DNA from: Protea cynaroides
Taxonomy: Eukaryota; Streptophyta; Magnoliopsida; Proteales; Proteaceae
Reading direction: 5' to 3'
Length of the DNA stretch: 64,000 nt
Assembly (NCBI GenBank): GCA_028583415.1
Contig: CM053276.1
Coordinates: 7,594,663 to 7,658,662, forward strand
Shown here: piece after piece, positions 10,082 through 21,400 of the stretch
How positions within the stretch are numbered: position 1 is the stretch's first letter
Layout of the letters: every line of letters begins with the position of its first letter
Program-made: the position numbers and the translations under genes
The notes under the pieces: generated by a model
What the model was told of the DNA's origin: nothing
Databases searched by the model: none
Seen by the model: only the letters and a program-made list of their open reading frames with translations

Positions 10082-13000
10082 ATGGCAGGAAATGAATGGC
10101 TAAATGGATATTTGGAGGCCATACTGGATGCAGGAAGCAGCAACAAAGGTGGAAAAGAAGGCAGTAACAGCAAAGGTAAAAGAAGAAATATTAAAGAAGG
10201 AGAGAGTGGTTGGTTGAGTCCTTCTGCTTCATTTTCTTCTTGGGATTCAGATGGAAAAGAAGAGAAACCAGCATCAGTTGCAGTTTTCAGTCCCACCAAG
10301 TACTTTGTGGAAGAAGTCATTAATAGTTTTGATGAATCTGACCTCCACCGCACCTGGGTTAAGGTACTACTACTATCACTACCTCCAACTCTGCCTTAAC
10401 TCAATTTCACTCACCTCTCTCATTACTCACTAAGTCATGACTCAACTCAACACTTCCTAACTCAGACTATTTACTCTTCATCTTTGCCATTGTCTATTGT
10501 ATAACAAAGATGGAGGTATGTGTTTCTTCGTGATCCAATGGTCATGGGTTTGAATTTGAGAATCACATCTTCGCAAAACGGGATAATTAGTCCCTCCTCG
10601 GACCTCTCAGTGGTGATCAGAGCCTTGTGCACTAACCATTTCCCTTTAAGCGGAAACCTCAATATACAGGGGGACAATTTTGATATTTCATGTTTTTTTC
10701 GTGATCCTCCAAATTGGAGCGTTGCGGGTTGGTCTCCTCTTGAATGTGCTGAAAAGTAGCCTCATTAAGAGTCTCATTGAAGGCCCGGGAAGGAGAGAGT
10801 GGCCGAGTGGTCAAAAGCAACAGACTGTAAATCTGTTGAAGGTTTTCTACGGAGGTTCGAATGCTGTGAAGACCTAGTATATTTGTAACAAGGTTTCTAA
10901 CAAATAGAAATTTCCATTAATATATAATCTTTTAATTTACTATATAATATATATTTCATTATGAATAAGTAGAGTGCAGATCCTCTCCCCATCTAGTATC
11001 CACTTCACTTTTTTAGGAATTGTCCATGAGTGTGGGACCTACCTCTAAAGTTTAGAGACCCACATAAATGAACGGCTCCCAAGGGTGGGGGTAATTACCG
11101 GGTGGGGAGAGGATCTGGACTCAATATATAAATTGTATTATATATGATATAAGGTTATATCAAGATTTAAAATAATAATAAAAAAAATTAAATAAATAAA
11201 AAAAAAAAGAAGAAGAAGAAAACCAAAAAAACAAGTGTAAAAATAGGAGGTAAAAGAGGGGATTAAAAAATGGACAATTTTAATCAGCTACCCAATTACT
11301 AGGTCCATATTTGGATTTTCTTCCATTTTAAAATAAAAAAATAAATAATAACATATTTCAAAGTAAAATCCAAGTTAATTTTGCATCCATGGTTTAAAGA
11401 ATAATTGTGAATTATTTTTTTGGAGAAATATTTGACGGAATAAAACAAAAAAAAAATTTACGCAGTACTTTTTCACTAATCATAATTTTCCATGCATCAT
11501 AATCTTACCGACCAGTTGTCATAAACCTTTCTTTTATTACCTTTTTTTTGAATTCACTATATATGAAAATGAAATGATCTGCAATTTTTGGGGTAGTTTA
11601 TATATATATATAGATTTTTTCCTATGTTTAGAAATATGACACGTGTCAAGATGTCAACGAACTATTTCCCATCCTTTATTGATGTGGACAAGTGGCCACC
11701 ATCTCTTTTGAGATTAGATTCCTCCACCATCTTAAATCTTTTTCCTTTTTATTCTTCTCAAGAGATGGTGGACTACTAGTGAAAGCCCATCAAGGATGAC
11801 ATGGAAAAGCCGAGGCCGAGGCCCATATCCAGGCCCACTTAACTTGGTGGGCCCACTATTTTTTTTTCTAAAGTGGAAAATAACTGGAGAGAAGAAAGAA
11901 AGTGTTACTAAAAATGTCACATGAATTTTGTTAGATTTTATGATTTTCATAGTAGTTGTATTACTAAAACAGGTAATAGCGACGAGGAACACACGTGAAC
12001 GTAATAACAGGCTTGAGAATATGTGCTGGCGTATCTGGCATCTTGCTCGCCGAAAGAAACAGGTTCAACTCTAAACCCAATCTGGGCCCAATTTTTTGTT
12101 TTTTAAATATATTAACCCAACCAATATGGGCCCAATTTTTTGATTTATTTGACAAAATTTTGAGTTTGGTAGATTGCATGGGATGATGAACAAAAACTTG
12201 CAAAACGACGGCTCGAGCGAGAGCAAGGTCAGAAGGATGCCGCTGATGATCTATCAGAGCTTTCTGAAGGAGATAAAGAGAAAGGAGAAGCTGATCAGAG
12301 TGATTCACGTAAGGAGAAAATATCTCGGATCAATTCGGAGATGCATATTTGGCCTGAAGATGAAGTTAGGCGATTATATATCGTCTTGATCAGGTATTGG
12401 TCCATACGAGTATGCCCAAACCAAAAGGGGCCCATCGAAGATAAAATATCAGGTTGTTAACATTGTTAATGGGCCAATTTGGGAAGCCCCATTAATCACT
12501 CATGGGCCTGGTTGATTTCAGACCACTCCATCAGGCCCATGTCTGCGGGCCATCCTAACCCATTTAAGAGAAAATGATCTCCACCCCGATGGTGGAGATG
12601 TTTTCTTACGCCATCTTACATTTTGATCATATGGATCCCACACTGACATTCTCTCTCATCTCTATTATGTGGGGCCTGTTTTTTGTCCCGATGAATTATA
12701 TTTAATTAGGCTTCCTTATTACTTGATGTAGTTGGATTTAAATTAATTTAATTTTTATTTTCTATGTCCATAGCCTGCACGGGTTGGTGCGTGGAGAGAA
12801 CATGGAATTGGGAAGAGATTCGGACACCGGAGGGCAGGTATTAACTAACTTTCACGGGTTTCATTATTTGTCACGTGTTCATTAATTTAGGATGGGGCCC
12901 ACAATTCATGATCTCACTTAGATTAGAAAGATAAATCATGTGAAGAGATAGGCCCCACTTATTGTATTAAATACTAGTGAATTTAATACAGGCCGGGAGG

Positions 13001-16000
13001 GCCTAGAGCTTATTGGCTTAGCCCAATTCAAGGATTTGAACTATGGGCCAAGATCTAGGGCCCACTGACCTACAGCCCATACTCTTAAAACTCATTATTC
13101 CTTTCCTTAAAGGCCCATTTGTTCACCAACAATGGCAAATAATGGCTCATAAAATCAATGCTCATTTGTGATCTCAGGTGAAATATGTGGTTGAACTAGC
13201 TAGAGCTCTAGCGAACACGAAAGGCATATATCGGGTTGATCTTTTGACTCGACAAATCTCTTCGTCGGATGTTGATTCAAGTTATGGCGAGCCTATTGAG
13301 ATGTTGTCATGGCCGTGTGATGCTGATGCTCAAATTGAAGGTGAGAGTCGCGGAGCATACATAATCCGGATCCCTTGCGGACCTCGTGAGAGGTAATTAC
13401 TGTTTCTTTAGGGATGCATTAGCTTGTTGAACAATTAATCATTGAGCCCATAAATAAATGGGTCAGGCTTTCATGTAAAAGCCCAAAACCAAGAAATGGG
13501 CCTTGGTGGAGCCCATATTCTGATGACAATCTTGTATGTTTACAGGTACATACCAAAAGAGTCACTTTGGCCTTACATTCCTGAGTTTGTAGATGGTGCA
13601 CTAGGCCATATTGTGAGCATGTCAAGGGCCTTAGGGGACCAAGTGAATGGGGGAAAGCCGACGTGGCCGTATGTGATTCACGGTCACTATGCCGATGCCG
13701 GAGAGGTGGCAGCCTACTTGTCTGGGACTTTGAATGTTCCGATGGTGCTAACTGGTCACTCGTTAGGACGGAATAAATTTGAGCAGCTTCTAAAACAAGG
13801 AAGGTTATCTAGGGAGGATATCAATTCAACTTATAAGATATTGAGGAGGATTGAGGCTGAAGAGTTGGGGCTTGATGCTGCTGAAATGGTGGTGACAAGT
13901 ACAAGACAAGAGATAGATGAACAATGGGGTTTATATGATGGGTTTGATATCAAGTTAGAGAGGAAGCTCAGAGTTAGAAGGAGAAGAGGAGTCAGTTGCC
14001 TTGGTCGCTATATGCCTAGGATGGTGGTATGATCCATCTCTCTCTCTCTCTCTCTCTCCTTTTTTTGATCCGTAAAAATTAATATAATAAAAGAGAAATA
14101 ATGTACAAAAAGAAGGACGGCTTTCATGCCCTAGTTCTGGGAAAACAAATCATTCTTGTAGCACTTTGGTATAGAAGTGCTAATCCTGACCATTGAAAGT
14201 GCATCGGTCACGTGTCCCAATGCACTCTCAATGATTAGGATCAGTATTACTATACCAGTGTGCTACTAACCATCCTGGCCCCCTAGCTCCCAAAAGAGAA
14301 TTGAACACACACAACACACTAGCTGAACAACTGGGCATTCACCTCCATTCATCTAGCAGTCGATAAGGTGCGGCCTCTTTGCATTGTATCTTTCCTTTGT
14401 CCCATATCTATCTTCATAGTTTTAAAGCCGACCGTTATTGTGATCATTTTTCGGATTTGAACGGTTCAAACTAACTTAAGCTACATTTGCTATGCATTTT
14501 AGGTCTAGAAAAAAATTATAAAATGACAAAATAATGTTTCATATGCATTCTTGTTCTTGAATCATGCTGGTTTCCATTTTAATAATTTAAACCATATATT
14601 TATGTTATTAGGTTATACCACCAGGGATGGATTTCAGCAATGTTAAGCAAGAACCAGTGGATGTTGATGGTGATCTCTCATCAATCATTGGTTCGGATAG
14701 AGCTCAAAGCAAAAGACAAGTACCACCTATTTGGTCAGAGGTTGTAGGTTATAAACTACAAAATTTAATTAATTATAATAATTAATCAGTATTTGAGAAT
14801 CATAATCTCATCCTTTTGGATTTGTTTTGATGGATTATTTGCAGATAATGAGGTTTTTTACTAATCCTCACAAACCAATGATACTGGCATTGTCTCGTCC
14901 TGACCCAAAGAAAAATGTCACCACTCTACTGAAGGCCTTCGGGGAGTGTCAACCCCTTCAAGAGCTAGCAAACTTGGTAAAAAAATTCTCAATGTAAAAT
15001 TTTTCTATTTTTCAATGCATTTCTTTGTATTTTAGGTTTGAAACAAACAATAAAAATCCTACTTTACAGGAAAATTTTCTTTTTTCTATAATTTATATAA
15101 CCTGGTGATCAGGGGTTCGAAAAAATTGAAACAGCCTCTCCACGTTGTGGGGGTAAGGCTCCGTAAATTCTGCTCCTCTCCAAACCTTACAGTAGGTAGA
15201 GCCTCGTACACTGAGATGCCCCTTTTTTCCTTTCTTTAGGGGCATGGAAGGTGTGAAAGATCTTATGCCCTACTCTCTAGAATACAAGGATGATAAAACT
15301 TCTTTTTTATGCATAAATGAAAATCTACTTCCTTGGCCTTTAATTTGTTTGGTGTCTCTCTTAGGTTCATTCCACTTGTGAGCCCAACATGGGCAGAACT
15401 GGATTTGAGTAGTTCAAATTTAAGCCCAGATTTTTAATGGACCAGCCCAATACATGTAGAACAGTTATATAGTGGGCTGGATTGAGTTGATTCCCTTTTC
15501 TGAGCTGAAACTGCAATTCCAATGTGCTCTCTTGTTTTGGTTGCTATACTTGATTGAAAATAGTTAGTGTTGCTACTGTTGTTGCAGACTCTTATACTTG
15601 GAAACAGAGATGACATAGAAGAGATGCCAAGTAGTAGCTCGATTGTTCTTACGACGGTCCTCAAGCTTATCGATAAGTATGACTTGTACGGTCAGGTGGC
15701 ATTCCCCAAACATCATAAGCAGTCCGATGTCCCCGACATATATCGTTTGGCTGCCAAGACTAAGGTATTTTGCTCCTCAATTGATCAAACAATGGGTCTT
15801 GACTGTATGATCTCCTCTGATGCTTTTTGTCTTGTGTAGGGAGTTTTCATCAATCCAGCTCTAGTTGAACCTTTTGGGCTCACTATAATTGAGGTAAGCT
15901 ATATAAGATTTGTAGTATTAAGGTGCCTGAAAATGGGCCAAATTGAGGAACAGAGAACTTCAAGTTTAGCTTGTTTATGGTCTTGCAGGCGGCAGCCTAT

Positions 16001-17745
16001 GGGCTCCCTGTTGTTGCAACTAAAAATGGTGGGCCAGTGGATATCCTCAAGGTAACTGATAAGTTGGGCTTGGTTCAATGAAACTGTTTGATCATGTCAA
16101 TGGTCTTGGACAGCTTCTTTGTTCTAGTATGCTTGTTTGTATATATATCTATCAGCTAAGCTAAGAGTTTTTTTTCCCTAGGCATTGAACAATGGCCTTC
16201 TTGTTGACCCCCATGACCAGAAGGCCATCTCTGATGCCCTTCTGAAGCTTGTCGCCGACAAGGGTCTCTGGCTCGATTGCCGTAAAAATGGGCTCAAGAA
16301 CATCCATAGGTTCTCATGGCCAGAACATTGTCGAAACTACCTCTCCCATGTTGAGCATTGCAGGATTCGCCACCCCACAAGCCGTCTCGAGCTCATTCCC
16401 AATTTTGTTGAAGAGCCCATGAGTGACTCACTTAAAGACATAGATCTCTCATTGAAATTCTCAATTGACGGTGGTGATGTCAAGCTCAATGGAGAACTTG
16501 ATCCAGCTGCCCGACAGAGGGAACTCATTGAAGCCTTAATCCGTCGCCGTCAGCGAGGTGAAAATCCGATGGCATCTATCAATGGCAATGTCAATGTTAA
16601 TTATGGGCCAGGTAGAAGGCAAAGGCTCTTTGTAATTGCCATGGACTGTTATGATAGTAATGGAGGTTTACAAAAGTTCATCAAGAACATGATAATGGCA
16701 GCAGCGGCTGGCTCTGGCCGAACCGGGTTTGTGTTATCGACCGGCTCAACATTGACTGAGATAGTAAATGTGTTGAAAGCTTGCCAAGTGGAGCCAAGTG
16801 ATTTTGATGCATTGATCTGCAATAGTGGGAGTGAGATGTACTACCCTTGTAGAGACTTGGTTGCTGATGTGGACTATGCAGCCCATACAGAATACCGGTG
16901 GCCTGGTGAGAATGTGAAGTCAACAGTAATGAGGTTTGCCAGGGTGGAAGGTGGGGCCGAGGATGACATGGTAGAGTATGTGGAGGCATGCACCTCCAGA
17001 TGCCACACTTATCTGGTTAAAGAAGGAGCCAAGGTAACACATTCGTTGAGTGTTCTATGTCTAAATTCCCTATTAAACCATTAGAGGAAGTTCCTGTTAT
17101 AATAGACATGAACACCATGTTACATTTTGTTACAGACCAGAAGAATAGATGAACTAAGGCAGAAGCTACGGATGCGAGGGTTCCGATGCAACCTCGTCTA
17201 CACGCATGCTTCAAAACGGTTGAATATCGTTCCATTATTCGCATCAAGAGCAATGGCATTAAGGTTTGTATAAATCTACAGTAGATATCTTTCCTTAGTA
17301 TTTTCACCTAAGGATTATACTTATAATATGTTGTGTTACATGCTTACATAAAAGATAATACAATTGAGATCCACTCAGTGATTCATAAGTGGGCCTGAAT
17401 GAGGTATGAATTGATAGCAGTCAGTAGCTCATGTTTTTTTTACCCTCACTTCAAATTGCTTTTCACAGGTATCTTTCCATAAGATGGGGAATTGATCTCT
17501 CAAAAATGGTAGTGTTTGTGGGTGATAAAGGAGATACAGATTATGAAGACTTGCTTGTTGGCCTCCACAAAACCCTAATTCTAAAAGGCTCTGTGGAGCA
17601 GGGAAGTGGGGGCCTCCTGCATAGTGATGATGGTTTTAAGAGAGAAGATGTCATACCACAGGAGAGCCCTAACATTGTCTTGATAGACGAAGGTTGTGAT
17701 GCCCATAACATCTCAATTGCCCTAGAAAATCTTGGGATCAAATGA
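10082..17745 (+). CDS. SPS4: Sucrose-phosphate synthase, family C (SPS4 type)
   Basis: Cytosolic enzyme joining UDP-glucose and fructose-6-phosphate to sucrose-6-phosphate, a control point of sucrose synthesis. Exons by my reading: 10082-10363, 11973-12062, 12173-12393, 12774-12837, 13178-13392, 13546-14026, 14612-14740, 14845-14976, 15588-15764, 15840-15893, 15989-16051, 16182-17033, 17136-17263, 17469-17745. These sum to 3165 nt (1054 aa), the normal family length, with every junction in phase. It starts [16 protein letters not shown]. The glucosyltransferase domain includes '[17 protein letters not shown]' near residue 215; the C-terminal phosphatase-like domain starts near 779 ('[12 protein letters not shown]') and lacks the full DxDxT catalytic motif, as usual in SPS. 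Likely regulatory serines: S179 (RINSEMH), S247 (RQISSS) and S441 (GVSCLG), matching the spinach light, 14-3-3 and osmotic sites. '[15 protein letters not shown]' and 'SEMHIW' fit family C. The exon 7 donor (GAG/gttgta) is weak. Confidence 0.97.
10793..10870 (+). pseudogene. Mitochondrial-type tRNA-Tyr(GUA) relic in SPS4 intron 1
   Basis: The stretch carries D-arm 'GTGGCCGAGTGGTCAAAAGC', anticodon arm 'CAGACTGTAAATCTG' with GTA anticodon, a long variable arm 'TTGAAGGTTTTCTACGGA', and T-arm 'GGTTCGAATGCTG'. From memory this is the native plant mitochondrial trnY rather than the nuclear one, which has no long variable arm. The 3' half of the T stem and acceptor stem (expected to close with TCTCCC) are lost, so it is a dead copy. 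It is most likely a nuclear insertion of mitochondrial DNA inside the intron. Confidence 0.75.
10972..11122. mobile_element. MITE, 'GAGTCTGG..TCCCC' family, copy 2, in SPS4 intron 1
   Basis: Left end GAGTGCAGATCCTCTCCCCA; right end is the imperfect complement of GAGTCCAGATCCTCTCCCCA. Body about 151 bp, non-coding. Same family as 9172-9321. Confidence 0.7.
14036..14059 (+). repeat. (CT)n microsatellite in SPS4 intron 6
   Basis: About 12 CT units, ten bases after the exon 6 donor. Confidence 0.85.
15101..15228 (+). mobile_element. Au-like SINE fragment in SPS4 intron 8
   Basis: Contains, in Au-SINE order, a box-B-like 'CCTGGTGATCAGGGGTTCGA', then 'AACAGCCTCTCC', 'GGGGTAAGGCTCCGTA', 'AGCCTCGTACACTGAGATGC' and a terminal T-run. 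The 5' head with box A is missing. Assignment rests on remembered Au consensus words. Confidence 0.72.
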
Positions 17746-18489
17746 GATTTTTCTTCCACATTATATATATCTCATGTAGTTTATTGATACATAAAGGTGC
17801 AAAGGAATTGTATATATACTGCAACATGGAACTAAATTATACGTGCAGATAAAGCTAAAGCATAAAACCACACTGAACATTCAATTGGTGTATCATGACT
17901 GATTCTGATCTGATTCATCTGATCCGTGAAGCTCTAAGATCGGATGCTTAATGAACCTCAACTTACAAACTTGTCCTGTATCCATTGCTATATTAGTACT
18001 TACCTGCTCAATAACAGAAAGAAAGGTGAATACATATTACTCCCCTAAAAGCAAGGGGATTTATGGTTCAAATCCAGACCAAGTTTTGAATTTGGGTTGA
18101 CTGAATGGCTCCTTGTTAGACTCCTGTGGAAACCCTCAACCTTCCAAAAGAAGTGAGAGAGAAGTAGACCACAATTCATAGTTAACATCAACTTGGTCTG
18201 ATGATAAAATGTAAATTGCAGTATCAGATCTCTATGATGCTCAAATATTTGTGCACACAATGATGAATCCGATGAGCACTATCTTAGAAGATGGCATTCT
18301 CATGTGATGTAGTACCCTTCACTGTTATTACATTGGGTTTATATAAATCTTCCAGTCTCTTTGCAAAACTGCACATTTGGCAATTTCATTTGTCAAACAT
18401 CAAGTATATTTGTTCTGCTCAAGGCTGTAGATTTCTCGTCTTTGGAGTTGTTTATGGGTCTAGATTTTGTGCTTGATCATCCTTAGAGG
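17746..18489. other. Convergent 3' intergenic region
   Basis: About 740 bp between the stop codons of SPS4 and the coiled-coil gene on the other strand. It must hold both 3' UTRs and polyadenylation sites. No canonical AATAAA stands out for SPS4; ORFs at 18045-18260 and 18291-18476 look like chance. Confidence 0.6.
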
Positions 18490-21400
18490 TTACATTTCCA
18501 CCTTGTATTCCACCCCACAAGCACATCTGATTACATGAGAAATTCCCTGTAGACAAGCAGAGATGATGTAAATGATTAGCCATAGATGGAATAATGTGAC
18601 ATACTAAGTGAAGGCAGTGCAGAAGACAACTGTTGTATCAAAAGATCAGATGGCTGGCAAAACTGTCTAATCCTATCAGCACAAGCCTCTCCTTATTTGT
18701 CAACTGAAGAAAGAATGTTTAATATGTGATGAATTATTATCACCTTCAGTTGTTCAATTTTTTCCATTAAAGAATGCAAGTACTCTGTTTCTGCAGCTTT
18801 ATCAGACGACAAGGCTTTAAGTTCCTCTTCCAATGCCTTCATGCCCATTTCCCTTAACAATGACTGTTACCAAACACCAATTGTTCATAAAAAAATATCA
18901 AGAAATAGAAGGAAAACATGCCATCCTTGGTTATATGCTTCTGGATTGTGTTTGGAAATGTGAGGAGTGAAATTTCAAGAGCCATCCAATGATGTAGACC
19001 TAAAGCACTGCAAGAGGACTCAAGGGACATTTTGTGATAATTACAACACAGGCACCTTCCAAGGAAACCTACGGAAGAAAATATGTCTTACTAGAGTAAA
19101 AATCGCAGCGTGGTCATGGGCCTCATGGCCTATTTTTTTCTTCTCATCACAAATAATCTCATAATTGTGCAACTGGAAGTTTATGGATATGAAAAAACAT
19201 CACTGCAAGGTAATTAAGGAAACAAAAATAAAATAGAAGGCCCGAGTCAAGTCTTTTAAATGACAAGCTTCTAAACACTTGACTCTTTTGCATTCTAATA
19301 TCATGTTTTCCTTCTACATATTGATGGAAAAGAATCAAGCATCTGAATCATGATTAAGATTTATGGTCGATATAAATATCAAATTAAAGATTTCAAAAAT
19401 GGAATAAATTCAAGATTGAGTGAAGAGCACATAATTGCTGGAAATGAGAAGTAAAAACTCAGATTATAGTGAATGGGTTCTTTAACTTTCTTCTATGAAT
19501 TAAACAAAAATCGGCTGAGCCAGTGAGTGCCAAACGGGTCATGCACACTTGAGTCCCAGACATAGGAGAGTCAAGTTGATGGAATGCCACAATCAGACAG
19601 TGAATCAGCAAGGTGTACTCTCAATTGCCCAAATTTATGATGCAACACTGGTGTCGAACAAACAGAAGCACATAGCAACAATAGAAAGCTCATTAAAGTC
19701 CACCAGGGTGCAGCCAATCCTACCCGCTTTATTCAAAGAACAAGCCATCTGAGTATGATGGAACTGTTGAAAGCACAGTTTAGGGACTGAATGCTTGGAT
19801 GGTCTTCAGGGACCAGCCATGCCTTTATTTATAATAAAAAAGAGAGTTACAAAAAGACTATAATGCACCCCCTGACCGACTCTACTGATAGAGAGTTGGT
19901 TCCATGGGGAAGGACTAAACTGCCCTTGAGGGCTACATATTTCAATAGGAACCTGTCTTGATATATACTGACACAGTCATGGCCCCAAGGGATTGAAGAA
20001 AATTTTGATTTTGCAGTACTCCCAAAAATTTGTTCTAGGAATTCCTCCACCTGATCTTGGTAGCGTTTGTATTTGCATCTGGTACCATGTATCAATCTTC
20101 TACTAGAACACAGTCGTTATTCTCTCCTCTAAGCATAATGTCAGGACATTTGGTTCATGTTTAAGGGGAAAGCCCAGGAATTCAACAAATAGAAGCCCAC
20201 TTTTCAATGGGTTCAAACCTATGAAATCTCCTTACGCTAAAAACCAACAAATAACACAACTTTCAGAAACAGTCTTCATTTGCAAGAGCAGAGCAAAAGA
20301 ATTAGCTTTGTAAAAACAAGTAGGAAGATGAGATTATAATCAATTACGAGATCTTCCATAAGGTATCTAGGTGTTTTGCTTTCACCATTCATAGACAGTC
20401 ATCTCTTATCTATAGAGAATAGCCAAACCTAAGAAGTGCAGTAAATACAGAGAAGTTAACTGACCGGAAACTCGGCAACCTTGCACTTTAATTGTTCAAT
20501 AGACTGCTGCATCTGAAGGGGAAAACAATTATATAATCTTACTAAATAACTAAATGCTTGGTGAAAGAATTGCAATGTCTGCAGAAAAAGCAAAATGGTA
20601 ACACAAGAAGGTTCTGTAAAATAGAATTTTGGAATTGTTGGGAATCTCAAGTACTGACAATCAGCGTCACCAATTTTTTTTTTTTTTTGGTGGGGAGGGG
20701 GGTGGTGGGAGAGAGAGAGAGAGAAAGATATTCCAGATTTTGGAATTTGTAAATTAATCCATAGTCTCGTTTTCTTGGTTACTTGGCTTAGCTTCTCATT
20801 TTCATAGTCTATAAAGAAATGAAAATGAAAGTATTTTCTGAATATAAAATTTTGTTGAATGTCGTCCTTAGTAGGACTCTTATATTATGTTTTGCCTTCT
20901 TTGTATTTCCTTCGTTAAATAGGACTCTGACTCTTTCTTTCCTTAGTTAACTAGGACTACTAGTCTCTCTAGGACTTCTGGTGTCTCTTAGTTTGTAATC
21001 TCTCTTCTTATAAATAATGCTGGGATAGTGGGAGAATAATTCATCTCTCACATTCTTTTTTGATCTAACAGGTACGCTGTAGACTTGAAGGCGAGGCGTC
21101 TCCATGGCAATTTGTTCAACAAAGTGTTTAGAAGAAGGTAGTCATGGTAGAGGAAATGACTGCCCTGAGAAAAAATGAGACATGGGACCTAGTTGAACTT
21201 CCACGGTTCCACCAGGGAAGAAAACTGTTGAGTGTAAGTGGATCTTTACTATAAAGCAGAAAGAAGATGAGTCTGTAGACAGATACAAGGCCAGATTAGT
21301 TGCCCGTGGATTCACACAGACTTTTAGAATCGACTATCAGGATACCTTTGCCCCAGTAGCAAAAATGACTATTATCCGTGTCATTTTAGCCTGTACAGTA

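Noticed and set aside
10015..10353. Minus-strand ORF of 112 aa over SPS4 exon 1
   Set aside because: Antisense shadow of the SPS4 first exon and its purine-rich leader.
10793..10870. Functional tRNA-Tyr gene
   Set aside because: The acceptor stem cannot form and the T stem is broken; the body is of mitochondrial type, which is not expected to be expressed from a nuclear intron.
16681..16989. Minus-strand ORF opposite SPS4 exon 12
   Set aside because: Antisense of a conserved coding exon, with no independent domain.
19740..20110. Possible degraded LTR in the coiled-coil gene intron
   Set aside because: A TATA-like signal is present, but no partner LTR, defined ends or target duplication was found.
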